In this document: piece by piece, positions 7,494 to 13,564 of the stretch
How positions within the stretch are numbered: position 1 is the first letter of the stretch
Layout of the letters: every line of letters starts with the position of its first letter
DNA from: Candidatus Woesearchaeota archaeon
GTDB taxonomy: Archaea; Nanobdellota; Nanobdellia; Woesearchaeales; WJKL01
Assembly: GCA_019322435.1 (NCBI GenBank)
Contig: JAHWIR010000002.1
Location: 1-18,626, forward strand
Length of the DNA: 18,626 nucleotides
Reading direction: 5' to 3'
The notes under the pieces: model-generated
What the model saw: the letters and a program-made list of their open reading frames with translations, nothing else
The model's database searches: none
What the model was told of the DNA's origin: nothing
Program-made: the position numbers and the translations under genes

Positions 7494-7946
7494 ATGGCTG
7501 AAAAAAAATCAAACAAAAATCTATGGTATATCATAGGAGTTATTGTTGTGGTTGTAGTTCTTTTGCTTGTTTTCATGAGAAAGCCGGCAGAAGAAGAAGC
7601 ACCGCCAGCTCCTGTAGTAGAAGGACCAGTGTTGCCAGAAGCAGAAGTGCCTACTGAATATGCTGGAGAAGCAGAAATGGTTACAAGCGCTGTATGCGCA
7701 GATGGTGTGATAGGTGCAGTGATCACAAACGTTGCTGAAAACACAGTTGTATTAGCAACAGATGTAAAAATGCTTTTGCGTGGAATGGTTGTAAAAGAGC
7801 CTGGCTGTGATAAGACAGCTCTAGAACCAGGAGAAAGTACAACATGTACAACTCTTAATGGGCCTTTTGCAGTTGTTGAAGGTCAAAACGAAGTTATAAT
7901 CAGGATCGCAGGCGCAAAAGAAGGAAAAGCAACAGTAACCTGTTAG
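7494..7946 (+). CDS. Small exported domain on an N-terminal membrane helix (paralog 1)
   Basis: 150 aa, function not recognised. A short Lys-rich N-terminus is followed by one hydrophobic helix (about residues 11-28, YIIGVIVVVVVLLLVF), an acidic Pro/Ala/Glu linker (29-58), and a compact domain with four cysteines (CADG, PGCD, GESTTC and the C-terminal TC). The ATG at 7494 is chosen over an upstream in-frame TTG at 7467 because AAGGTG sits 9 bases before it, just as in the paralog. Without the helix being cleaved, the domain would be tethered outside the cell. It is paralogous to the lipoprotein at 8148: both share AVITN, a xGxxV...P.CD core, GEST.C and a final Cys. The four aligned cysteines suggest two disulfides. 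Confidence 0.78.
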   Translation: MAEKKSNKNLWYIIGVIVVVVVLLLVFMRKPAEEEAPPAPVVEGPVLPEAEVPTEYAGEAEMVTSAVCADGVIGAVITNVAENTVVLATDVKMLLRGMVVKEPGCDKTALEPGESTTCTTLNGPFAVVEGQNEVIIRIAGAKEGKATVTC

Positions 7947-7974
7947 TTAAAAAATATTTTTTTTATTTTTTAAC
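7946..7974 (+). terminator. 11-bp A/T-rich hairpin at the stop codon
   Basis: GTTAAAAAATA pairs with TATTTTTTAAC around a seven-T loop, beginning at the last base of the stop codon. The oligo-T content on the sense strand suits archaeal termination. A shorter relative of this element follows psmA at 9997-10019. Confidence 0.55.
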
Positions 7975-7982
7975 CCAGAAAA

Positions 7983-8030
7983 CAGCGAAGCTTGTTTTCG
8001 CTGAATCTTTCTTTTTTTTCTTTTTTTTCT
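7983..8030 (+). terminator. Hairpin followed by long T tracts
   Basis: CAGCGAA pairs with TTCGCTG (7983-7989 with 7997-8003) and is followed by two runs of eight T within 8011-8029. This is the most convincing terminator in the window, and it isolates the first paralog from the second. Confidence 0.7.
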
Positions 8031-8036
8031 AATAAA

Positions 8037-8091
8037 AAACTTTATACAATATAAGGCAAAGCCTTACAAGCATAAAGTTTCTTTAAAGAAA
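8037..8091 (+). other. Structured intergenic segment upstream of the lipoprotein gene
   Basis: An outer stem AAACTTTAT/ATAAAGTTT (8037-8045 with 8072-8080) encloses an inner stem TAAGGC/GCCTTA with an AAA loop (8052-8066). The right arm also belongs to a 14-bp palindrome, TTTCTTTAAAGAAA (8078-8091). The left arm AAACTTTATA matches the TATA region at 8090-8100, so the segment may hold a second promoter, an operator or a short structured RNA. Confidence 0.4.
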
Positions 8092-8101
8092 ACTTTATAT
8101 A
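8092..8101 (+). promoter_or_regulatory. TATA box for the lipoprotein gene
   Basis: ACTTTATATA is centred about 51 bases upstream of ATG 8148, predicting a leader of about 20-25 nt that just contains the AAAAGGTGATT ribosome binding site (8133-8143). Confidence 0.55.
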
Positions 8102-8147
8102 GTAAATAGCTCTAGATTCAATTATCAATTAAAAAAGGTGATTACTA

Positions 8148-8567
8148 ATGAAAAAAATTATTTTGTTCATGATAATAACGCTTCTTCTCATAGCTGGATG
8201 TAAAAAAGCAGAAGAAGTAACACCGCCAGAACTTCCAGAAATAACAGAAGCACAGGAAGAAGAAGCAGAATTAGGCGAAGAAGGAAAAATGTTAACCCTA
8301 TTGCAATGCACTAATGGTGCAATTGAAGCAGTCATAACAAACACAGGAACAGAAGAAGCAACACTGGCAAAAGACATCAAGGTCATTATCAATGGCCTGC
8401 TTGTTGTAGACCCTGAATGCGACTCAATGACAATAGCAGCAGGAGAATCAACCTATTGCAAAGACATCTCAGGACACATTGCAACAAGAATAGGAAAAGT
8501 AAACACAATCGTAGCAAACGCAAAAAACGACAGATCAGTTGAATACATTGATTGTGCTGCAGAGTAA
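8148..8567 (+). CDS. Small predicted lipoprotein (paralog 2)
   Basis: 139 aa, function not recognised. The first 18 residues form a signal sequence with Lys-Lys, a hydrophobic core and the lipobox LIAGC, so C18 is probably the lipidated residue. A Glu/Pro-rich linker (19-46) leads to a domain that aligns with the product of the gene at 7494 almost without gaps: CTNG/CADG, AVITN, LAKDIK/LATDVK, PECD/PGCD, GESTYC/GESTTC and a late cysteine. The start has AGGTGATTAC ending two bases before the ATG. The gene has its own TATA box, and a terminator separates it from its paralog, so the two can be expressed independently. Likely an exported, membrane-held domain with two disulfides. Confidence 0.8.
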   Translation: MKKIILFMIITLLLIAGCKKAEEVTPPELPEITEAQEEEAELGEEGKMLTLLQCTNGAIEAVITNTGTEEATLAKDIKVIINGLLVVDPECDSMTIAAGESTYCKDISGHIATRIGKVNTIVANAKNDRSVEYIDCAAE

Positions 8568-8576
8568 AGCAGCTTA

Positions 8577-8590
8577 TTTTTCTTTTTTTC
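8577..8590 (+). terminator. T-rich terminator after the lipoprotein gene
   Basis: A run TTTTTCTTTTTTTC begins about 8 bases after the stop codon and precedes the pop5 promoter. No stem is needed for archaeal oligo-T termination. Confidence 0.5.
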
Positions 8591-8596
8591 ACAAAC

Positions 8597-8606
8597 CTTT
8601 ATAAAC
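8597..8606 (+). promoter_or_regulatory. TATA box for the exosome superoperon
   Basis: CTTTATAAAC is preceded by ACAAAC. Initiation about 25-30 bases downstream would leave an untranslated leader of about 70 nt before the ATT start at 8700. No clearer promoter is visible further along the operon. Confidence 0.55.
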
Positions 8607-8649
8607 TTCCAATTCCTTCTGTTTTACTAAGAGAGAAAGAGAAACCAAC

Positions 8650-8699
8650 CATTAAGAGGTTATTTCTCGGTTAATGAAAACCGTTTTAGGTGATTACAA
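8650..8699 (+). promoter_or_regulatory. pop5 leader with two competing hairpins
   Basis: Stem 1 pairs CATTAAGAG (8650-8658) with CTC and TTAATG (8666-8676, GG bulged). Stem 2 pairs CGGTT (8668-8672) with AACCG (8679-8683) and cannot form together with stem 1. An ATG at 8674, inside both, opens a 27-codon reading frame to 8757 that overlaps the start of pop5. The ribosome binding site AGGTGATT (8688-8695) follows. The layout could allow leader control, but nothing here proves it. Confidence 0.45.
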
Positions 8700-9056
8700 A
8701 TTAACGACACAAAAAAAAGGCTTTTACCAAGTAAAAGACAGAAAAAACGCTATTTAGCCTTTCAAATAGTCTCAAATAGTAAAATTAAAGACTATAAGGC
8801 AGTTTCAAACGAAATTATAGCTAAAACAAAAGAACTGATAGGTACATTGGGTCTTAAAAAAGCAGATATAAGAATAATAAAAGACTGCTTTAAGCCAGAA
8901 ATACAAAGAGGAATAATCAAAATCAGCCACAAATCAGTAGATGAGATAAAACTAGCATTATCATCAATAGAAAAGATTAATAATAAAAAGGCAATAATAA
9001 AAACAGTAGGAGTTTCAGGAATACTGAAAAAAGCAAAACAAAGGTATTTAAAATGA
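8700..9056 (+). CDS. rnp2: RNase P protein component 2 (Pop5), apparent ATT start
   Basis: 118 aa if started at ATT 8700. It is a protein subunit of archaeal RNase P, which trims tRNA 5' ends. Family features: LLPSKRQKKRYLAFQIVS near the N-terminus (compare PPTLRxKxRYIAFEI), then LGLKKADIRII, GIIKISHKSVDEIKLAL and the C-terminal VGVSGILKKAKQRYL. The frame is closed by TGA at 8691, and the first ATG, GTG or TTG is TTG 8847, which would remove the conserved N-terminal half. ATT 8700 lies two bases after AGGTGATTAC, the same spacing as AGGTGATTAC to ATG at 8148, and gives a normal length. It is first in the exosome superoperon. Alternatives are a missed A in the run of eight at 8711-8718, or a -1 slip there. 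Confidence 0.85.
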   Translation: MNDTKKRLLPSKRQKKRYLAFQIVSNSKIKDYKAVSNEIIAKTKELIGTLGLKKADIRIIKDCFKPEIQRGIIKISHKSVDEIKLALSSIEKINNKKAIIKTVGVSGILKKAKQRYLK

Positions 9057-9226
9057 GTGGAGAATACCAAGTAGGAGTATATGAAGTAGGAAACATAACT
9101 GTACATCCAGGAAAAAACATAGTAAGGATTGAATATCCAAACAACACAAAACAATACCTGCTTCCTGCAGATATGTTAAAACGAGTTGATAAAATAACTC
9201 AAACAACCTATATTTATGAAAAATAA
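9053..9226 (+). CDS. 57-aa conserved-position small protein between pop5 and psmA
   Basis: The start ATG overlaps the pop5 stop as ATGA, the sign of translational coupling, and the frame runs to TAA at 9224-9226, ten bases before the psmA ribosome binding site. The product, beginning MSGEYQVGVYEVGNITVHPG, is short, probably beta-rich, with basic and aromatic residues and no cysteine, signal or membrane helix. Not recognised. It does not resemble Rpp29, Rpp21, Nop10 or Gar1 by eye. Its position suggests a role with RNase P or the proteasome, but that is only context. Confidence 0.68.
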   Translation: MSGEYQVGVYEVGNITVHPGKNIVRIEYPNNTKQYLLPADMLKRVDKITQTTYIYEK

Positions 9227-9251
9227 TATTATCTAAGGAGGTATATAAAAA

Positions 9252-9986
9252 ATGCAACCAATGCCACATCAATTAATGGGGTATGACAGGGCTATCACAA
9301 TGTTCAGCCCTGAAGGAAGATTACTCCAAGTAGAATATGCTAAAAAGACAGTTAAACAGGGCGCAACTGCAATCGGAATGGTCTGCAAAGACGGAATCGT
9401 CTTAGTCACAGATAAAAGACTGATAGACAAATTGATCATACCAGAAGCAACTGAGAAAATCTTTCAGATAGACGACCACATAGCAACAACAGCAGCTGGA
9501 ATATTATCTGATGCGAGAGTATTGATTGAAAGAGCTCAACTAAAAGCACAGCAGCATGCAGTAACATATGACAGTCCAATAGATGTCCTTACAATTGTAA
9601 AAGATATCTGTGATTTAAAACAGATCACAACTCAGTCAGCAGGACTGAGGCCTTTTGGAGTCTCTTTGTTAGTTGCAGGTGTTGACGAAGACGGAGAAGC
9701 AAGACTGTTTGAGACAGACCCGACTGGCATCTTTTTCCAGTACAAGGCAGCTGCAATCGGAGAAGCAGAGACAGAAGTTGAAGAAATTCTCCACAAGCAG
9801 TTCAAAGACGACATGCTGATTGAAGAAGGGCTGAAGCTTGCAGTAAAAGCTTTGCTAAAAGCAGTTGGAGATAGCTTTGCAGCAGACAGATTGGACATAG
9901 TCACAATAACAAAAGAAAAGAAAAAATACAAGAAACTATCAAAAGTAGAGATAGAAAAGGTATTAGCAGAAGCAAAGAAGAAATAG
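9252..9986 (+). CDS. psmA: Proteasome subunit alpha
   Basis: 244 aa. It forms the outer heptameric rings of the 20S proteasome and gates substrate entry. The N-terminal gate motif MGYDRAITMFSPEGRLLQVE is intact (from residue 9), followed by GATAIGMVCKDGIVLVTDKR and TTQSAGLRPFGVSLLVAGVD, all typical of alpha subunits. There is no N-terminal propeptide or catalytic Thr, as expected. The C-terminus is Lys-rich. A very strong ribosome binding site, AAGGAGGT (9235-9242), fixes the start. It lies in the usual archaeal neighbourhood after pop5 and before SBDS, with gaps of 25 and 60 bases. No beta subunit gene is in the window. Confidence 0.97.
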   Translation: MQPMPHQLMGYDRAITMFSPEGRLLQVEYAKKTVKQGATAIGMVCKDGIVLVTDKRLIDKLIIPEATEKIFQIDDHIATTAAGILSDARVLIERAQLKAQQHAVTYDSPIDVLTIVKDICDLKQITTQSAGLRPFGVSLLVAGVDEDGEARLFETDPTGIFFQYKAAAIGEAETEVEEILHKQFKDDMLIEEGLKLAVKALLKAVGDSFAADRLDIVTITKEKKKYKKLSKVEIEKVLAEAKKK

Positions 9987-9996
9987 AACAATGATA

Positions 9997-10019
9997 GTTA
10001 AAAAATGTAAATTTTTTAC
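9997..10019 (+). other. A/T hairpin between psmA and SBDS
   Basis: AAAAAAT (10000-10006) pairs with ATTTTTT (10011-10017), closed outside by GT/AC with a bulged T. It resembles the hairpin at 7946-7974. It may attenuate or end part of the transcript after psmA, since no separate promoter is obvious before SBDS. Confidence 0.4.
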
Positions 10020-10046
10020 ACTCCAGAGAACGCCAGGAGGTGTTCG

Positions 10047-10748
10047 ATGATAGACGTAGACAAAGCAGTGATTGCCAGGTATAAATCCCATGGCAATAAT
10101 TTTGAAGTTCTTGTTGACTGTGACGCAGCAATGGCTTTCAAAGGAGGACAGGACATTCCGATAAAAGATGTTCTTGCTTCTGAAAAAGTATTTTCAGACA
10201 GCAAAAAAGGAATGGAATCATCCCCTCTTGCTCTGAAACAATCATTCAATACAGACAGTCCATTAGAAGCTGCAAAACAGATCATCAAAAAAGGAGAGAT
10301 ACAATTAACATCAGAATACAGAAACAAAATCAGAGATGAAAAAAGAAGGCAAATAATTGGCATCATCCACAGGAACGGAGTTGATCCTCGTACCCATGCA
10401 CCACATCCGATAACAAGGATTGAATCAGCATTGGATCAGGCAAAAGTCCATATTGATGAATACAAACCAGCACAAGAGCAGGTAAACACTATACTGTCTA
10501 AACTGCAGCCAATAATACCAATAAAATTCGAAACAAAACAGATTGAAGTAAGGATTCCAGGAAAATACACTGGAAAAACTTATCCAATCCTGAAATCATT
10601 TGGAAAGATCCTAAAAGAGCAGTGGATGAATGACGGCTCACATGTTGCTGTCATCGAAATGCCTGGAGGATTGGAAGAAGAGTTTCATAATAAACTGAAT
10701 TCAATAACTCATGGAGATATTGAAACAAAAATCATAGAAACAAGGTGA
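10047..10748 (+). CDS. Ribosome maturation protein SBDS
   Basis: 233 aa. The family releases eIF6 from the large ribosomal subunit during maturation in eukaryotes and has an equivalent role in archaea. The order is standard: N-terminal FYSH domain (DKAVIARYKSHGNNFEVLVD, residues 4-23), helical middle domain with GVDPRTHAPHPITRIE (about 112-127), and a C-terminal ferredoxin-like domain (about 160-233). The start at 10047 follows AGGAGGTG at 10035-10042. Its stop overlaps the ribosome binding site of rrp4. Complete and unremarkable. Confidence 0.96.
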   Translation: MIDVDKAVIARYKSHGNNFEVLVDCDAAMAFKGGQDIPIKDVLASEKVFSDSKKGMESSPLALKQSFNTDSPLEAAKQIIKKGEIQLTSEYRNKIRDEKRRQIIGIIHRNGVDPRTHAPHPITRIESALDQAKVHIDEYKPAQEQVNTILSKLQPIIPIKFETKQIEVRIPGKYTGKTYPILKSFGKILKEQWMNDGSHVAVIEMPGGLEEEFHNKLNSITHGDIETKIIETR

Positions 10749-10756
10749 AAAATAAA

Positions 10757-11497
10757 ATGAGTAAACTAATAACAAAAGACAAGGAAGTTGTAGTTCCCGG
10801 AGAAGTCCTAGCAGAAGGAATGGATTATCTGCCAGGAATAGGGACTTACAGGGATGGAGAAAAGATTCTCGCATCCAAGTTAGGATTGACTAACATAGAT
10901 GGTAGAGCTATTAAATTAATCCCTTTATCAGGCAGATACATGCCTAAAAGAGGAGACACAATAATTGCAGAAGTGACAGAAGTAGCAATGAGCGCATGGC
11001 GTGTTGATACAAATTCAGCATATACAGCTATGCTTGGAATGAGAGACGCAACATCAGAATTTATTCCAAAAGGTGCAAACCTTAGAAAATACTTTGATTT
11101 TGGAGAATATATCGTGTGCAAGATAACAAATGTTACTTCACAAAAACTGATTGACATAACAATGAAAGGCCCTGGACTAAGAAAATTAAGGGGCGGAAGA
11201 ATTATCAGAGTAAACTGCAATAAAGTCCCAAGAATAATCGGAAAAAAAGGCAGCATGGTTAGCATGATAAAAAATGCAACAGCTAGCAGGATTATTGTTG
11301 GACAGAACGGAGTGATATGGCTTGAAGCAGAAGACCCAAAGATGGAACTGCTTGCAGTTGAAACAATCTACAAGATTGAGAAAGAAGCTCACATCGCAGG
11401 ATTGACAGACAGAATCAAGGAACACCTGGAGAAAGAGACAGGAAAGAAAATAGAAATAATAGAAGCAGCAGCGCCTGCAGTAGGAGGTGAGCAATAA
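10757..11497 (+). CDS. rrp4: Exosome RNA-binding protein Rrp4
   Basis: 246 aa. It caps the archaeal exosome and feeds RNA to the Rrp41-Rrp42 ring. It shows the N-terminal domain (VVVPGEVLAEGMDYLPGIGT), an S1 domain (about 60-135) and a KH domain with the RIIGKKGS loop near residues 155-162. ATG 10757 is preferred to an in-frame GTG at 10745, because the GTG lies within the SBDS stop and AAGGTGA (10742-10748) is a suitable SD for the ATG. One base separates its stop from the rrp41 ATG. Confidence 0.96.
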   Translation: MSKLITKDKEVVVPGEVLAEGMDYLPGIGTYRDGEKILASKLGLTNIDGRAIKLIPLSGRYMPKRGDTIIAEVTEVAMSAWRVDTNSAYTAMLGMRDATSEFIPKGANLRKYFDFGEYIVCKITNVTSQKLIDITMKGPGLRKLRGGRIIRVNCNKVPRIIGKKGSMVSMIKNATASRIIVGQNGVIWLEAEDPKMELLAVETIYKIEKEAHIAGLTDRIKEHLEKETGKKIEIIEAAAPAVGGEQ

Positions 11498-11498
11498 A

Positions 11499-12227
11499 AT
11501 GGCTTACACAAAAAGATTAGACAAAAGAAAAAATGATGAAACAAGGCCTATCGAAGCAAAGGTAGGGATCATAAAGAATGCAGACGGGTCAGCGATGTTC
11601 AAGATAGGAAAGACAATAGCTTATGTGGCTGTTTACGGTCCTCGTGAACTATACCCAAGATTCATGCAGAATCCAGAAAAAGGAATATTGAGAGTTAACT
11701 ACAATATGATGCCTTTTTCAGGAAGCGGAGACAGGGTAAGACCTGGCGGTTCAAGAAGATCAAAAGAAATAGCATTTGTTATCAAGCAGGCTTTAGAGCC
11801 TATGGTGGATTTATCAGGATTCCCAAATGCTGTTGTTGATGTCTTCATTGAGCTTCCGCAGACAGACGCTGGAACTAGGTGCGCAGGATTATGCGCAGCA
11901 TCAATGGCCCTTGCAGATGCAGGGATCGTTATGAAAGATCTTGTATCTTCTGTATCAGTTGGAAGCATTGATGGAACAGTTTTAGCTGACCTGAGTTATG
12001 ATGAAGAAGCATACGAAGGCGTAGTAGCTGATATACCTGTTGCTATAACTCCTAATAATGGAGAAGTTGTGCTTTTGCAGATGGATGGAGAGATATCCAA
12101 GGACAATCTGATTAAAGCAGTACAACTAGCCAAAAAAGTATGCAAAGACATCTATGAAATACAGAAAAAAGCACTGAAAGAGAAATATGGGCTGGAATCA
12201 CCAAAGAAAGGAGGTGATAAACAATGA
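11499..12227 (+). CDS. rrp41: Exosome catalytic subunit Rrp41
   Basis: 242 aa, RNase PH fold, the phosphorolytic 3'-5' exoribonuclease subunit. Visible motifs are RPIEAKVGII, RPGGSRRSKE (81-90, RNA and phosphate binding) and TDAGTRCAGL (122-131). The catalytic region reads DGTVLADLSYDEEAYEGVVADIP (158-180). D178 matches the second catalytic Asp of studied archaeal Rrp41. The first (Asp in EEDNYGEAD) aligns best with E170, with two extra residues between. ATG 11499 has GGAGGTGA at 11483-11490; the upstream in-frame GTG at 11487 is part of that SD. The gene overlaps rrp42 by four bases. Confidence 0.96.
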   Translation: MAYTKRLDKRKNDETRPIEAKVGIIKNADGSAMFKIGKTIAYVAVYGPRELYPRFMQNPEKGILRVNYNMMPFSGSGDRVRPGGSRRSKEIAFVIKQALEPMVDLSGFPNAVVDVFIELPQTDAGTRCAGLCAASMALADAGIVMKDLVSSVSVGSIDGTVLADLSYDEEAYEGVVADIPVAITPNNGEVVLLQMDGEISKDNLIKAVQLAKKVCKDIYEIQKKALKEKYGLESPKKGGDKQ

Positions 12228-13000
12228 ATCAAGAATTAAGAGCACACATCATCAAATTGCTTGATACAGGAACTAGGCTGGATGGCAGAGGCCTGTTAGA
12301 ATACAGACAGCCAGTTAAGATTGATTATGATATCTCAGCATCAGCAGAAGGCTCTGCTCGACTGCAGATTGGAGACACAATTGTCTTGGCAGGAGTAAAG
12401 ATGGGAATAGATCCTCCTTATCCAGACACGCCAGAATCAGGATGCTTTATGGTTAACACAGAGCTTATTCCGATGGCTAACCCTGAATTTGAATCAGGGC
12501 CTCCAAGAATAGAGGCAATAGAGATTTCAAGGGTTGTTGATCGTGGCATAAGAGAATCAAAAGCAGTTGACATGGGAAAGCTGTGCATTGAAAGAGGAGA
12601 AAAAGTCTGGTCAGTGATGATAGACATAATCCCAGTGAACGATGCTGGAAATCTCTTTGATGCAGCAGCATTAGTGTCATTAGCAGCATTAAAAAATGCA
12701 AAATTCCCTAAAGTGGACGAAGATTTGGTGATTGACTACAAGACAAAGACAGACACACCAGTCCCTCTAACAAAACAGCCAATATCAGTCACAGTCTGCA
12801 AGATAGGAAAGCATTTTATAGTTGACCCTATAACAGAAGAAGAGAAAGTGATTGACGCAAGGTTGTCAGTGGCAACAGATGAAAAAGGAAATCTCTGCGC
12901 TTTGCAGAAAGGAGGAGACTATCCTTTGACAGAAGAAGATATTGCAAAGATGCTTGACATAGGGATTGACAAATGCAACGAGCTGCGAAAGGCACTCTGA
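12224..13000 (+). CDS. rrp42: Exosome non-catalytic subunit Rrp42
   Basis: 258 aa, RNase PH fold. It alternates with Rrp41 in the hexameric ring and is needed for activity but lacks catalytic residues. Family features include RLDGRGLLEYRQPVKI (18-33), VNTELIPMANPEFESGPP and SRVVDRGIRESKAVDM, then VMIDIIPVNDAGNLFDAAAL. The start overlaps the rrp41 stop as ATGA, with AAGGAGGTGAT upstream. Full length, with no oddity noted. Confidence 0.96.
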   Translation: MNQELRAHIIKLLDTGTRLDGRGLLEYRQPVKIDYDISASAEGSARLQIGDTIVLAGVKMGIDPPYPDTPESGCFMVNTELIPMANPEFESGPPRIEAIEISRVVDRGIRESKAVDMGKLCIERGEKVWSVMIDIIPVNDAGNLFDAAALVSLAALKNAKFPKVDEDLVIDYKTKTDTPVPLTKQPISVTVCKIGKHFIVDPITEEEKVIDARLSVATDEKGNLCALQKGGDYPLTEEDIAKMLDIGIDKCNELRKAL

Positions 13001-13011
13001 GGTGGTATTCA

Positions 13012-13266
13012 ATGGCTAAGAAAAAAACAACTAAAAAACCTGACTCTTCACTTGAAAAAAAGGAAATATATTCCAAGTATGAAAAAGCAAGGATGATCGG
13101 CTCCAGGGCTTTGCAGATAGCAATGGGAGCCCCTTTTCTGGTCAAACTGGATGAAAAAGACCTGAAAAAGATGGCTTACAACCCGATAGAGATTGCAAAA
13201 GAAGAGTTCAAGAATGGAGTGATTCCGATCACAGTCAAGAGGCCGTTGCCAGCTCCAAAAGAATGA
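13012..13266 (+). CDS. rpoK: DNA-directed RNA polymerase subunit K (Rpb6-like)
   Basis: 84 aa. It is a small assembly and stability subunit of RNA polymerase, the counterpart of eukaryotic Rpb6 and bacterial omega. The core KYEKARMIGSRALQIAMGAP (about 22-41) and NPIEIAKEEFKNGVIPITVK are diagnostic. The N-terminus is a Lys-rich tail. ATG 13012 is chosen because GAGGTGG lies 7-13 bases upstream; an in-frame ATG at 12973 would overlap rrp42. In many archaea rpoK sits with rpoN and ribosomal S9/S2 genes, so its place after rrp42, where L37Ae and RpoP are often found, is unusual. Confidence 0.95.
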   Translation: MAKKKTTKKPDSSLEKKEIYSKYEKARMIGSRALQIAMGAPFLVKLDEKDLKKMAYNPIEIAKEEFKNGVIPITVKRPLPAPKE

Positions 13267-13544
13267 ACACAATAACACCAGAGAAACTAAAAAAATATTT
13301 TTCAGTTACCAGAGCTGCATTGAAAAAAGCGCAGGCCTCTGGTAATCGTACTTCTTTAAAAGCACAAAGAAAAGACATGCTTGACATGATTCAAAGATAC
13401 ATCTCTGATGCATCTCATTTTGAAAAAAAAGGAGATCTAGTAAATGCATTTGCCTGCCTCAACTATGCGCATGGCTGGTTAGATGCAGGAGCAAGAATTG
13501 GTATTTTTGATGTGCACGATTCAGAATTATTTACAGTGGATTAA
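13263..13544 (+). CDS. DUF357 family protein
   Basis: 93 aa. The predicted helical protein has the family pattern: an N-terminal LKKYFSVTRAALKKA helix, then YISDASHFEKKGDLVNAFAC and NYAHGWLDAGARIGIF. The family is archaeal and its biochemical function is unknown. The start overlaps the rpoK stop as ATGA, so it is the last gene of the operon and translationally coupled. A short T-rich stretch (13548-13558) follows before the convergent gene at 13565. Confidence 0.88.
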   Translation: MNTITPEKLKKYFSVTRAALKKAQASGNRTSLKAQRKDMLDMIQRYISDASHFEKKGDLVNAFACLNYAHGWLDAGARIGIFDVHDSELFTVD

Positions 13545-13564
13545 CGCGTTTTCTCTTTAGGATT

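Noticed and set aside
8847..9056. Short Pop5 starting at TTG 8847
   Set aside because: It would omit the conserved LLPSKRQKKRYLAF region, which is in the same open frame upstream.
12973..13011. Upstream ATG for RpoK
   Set aside because: It overlaps the rrp42 3' end and adds a non-conserved sequence; ATG 13012 has a proper SD.
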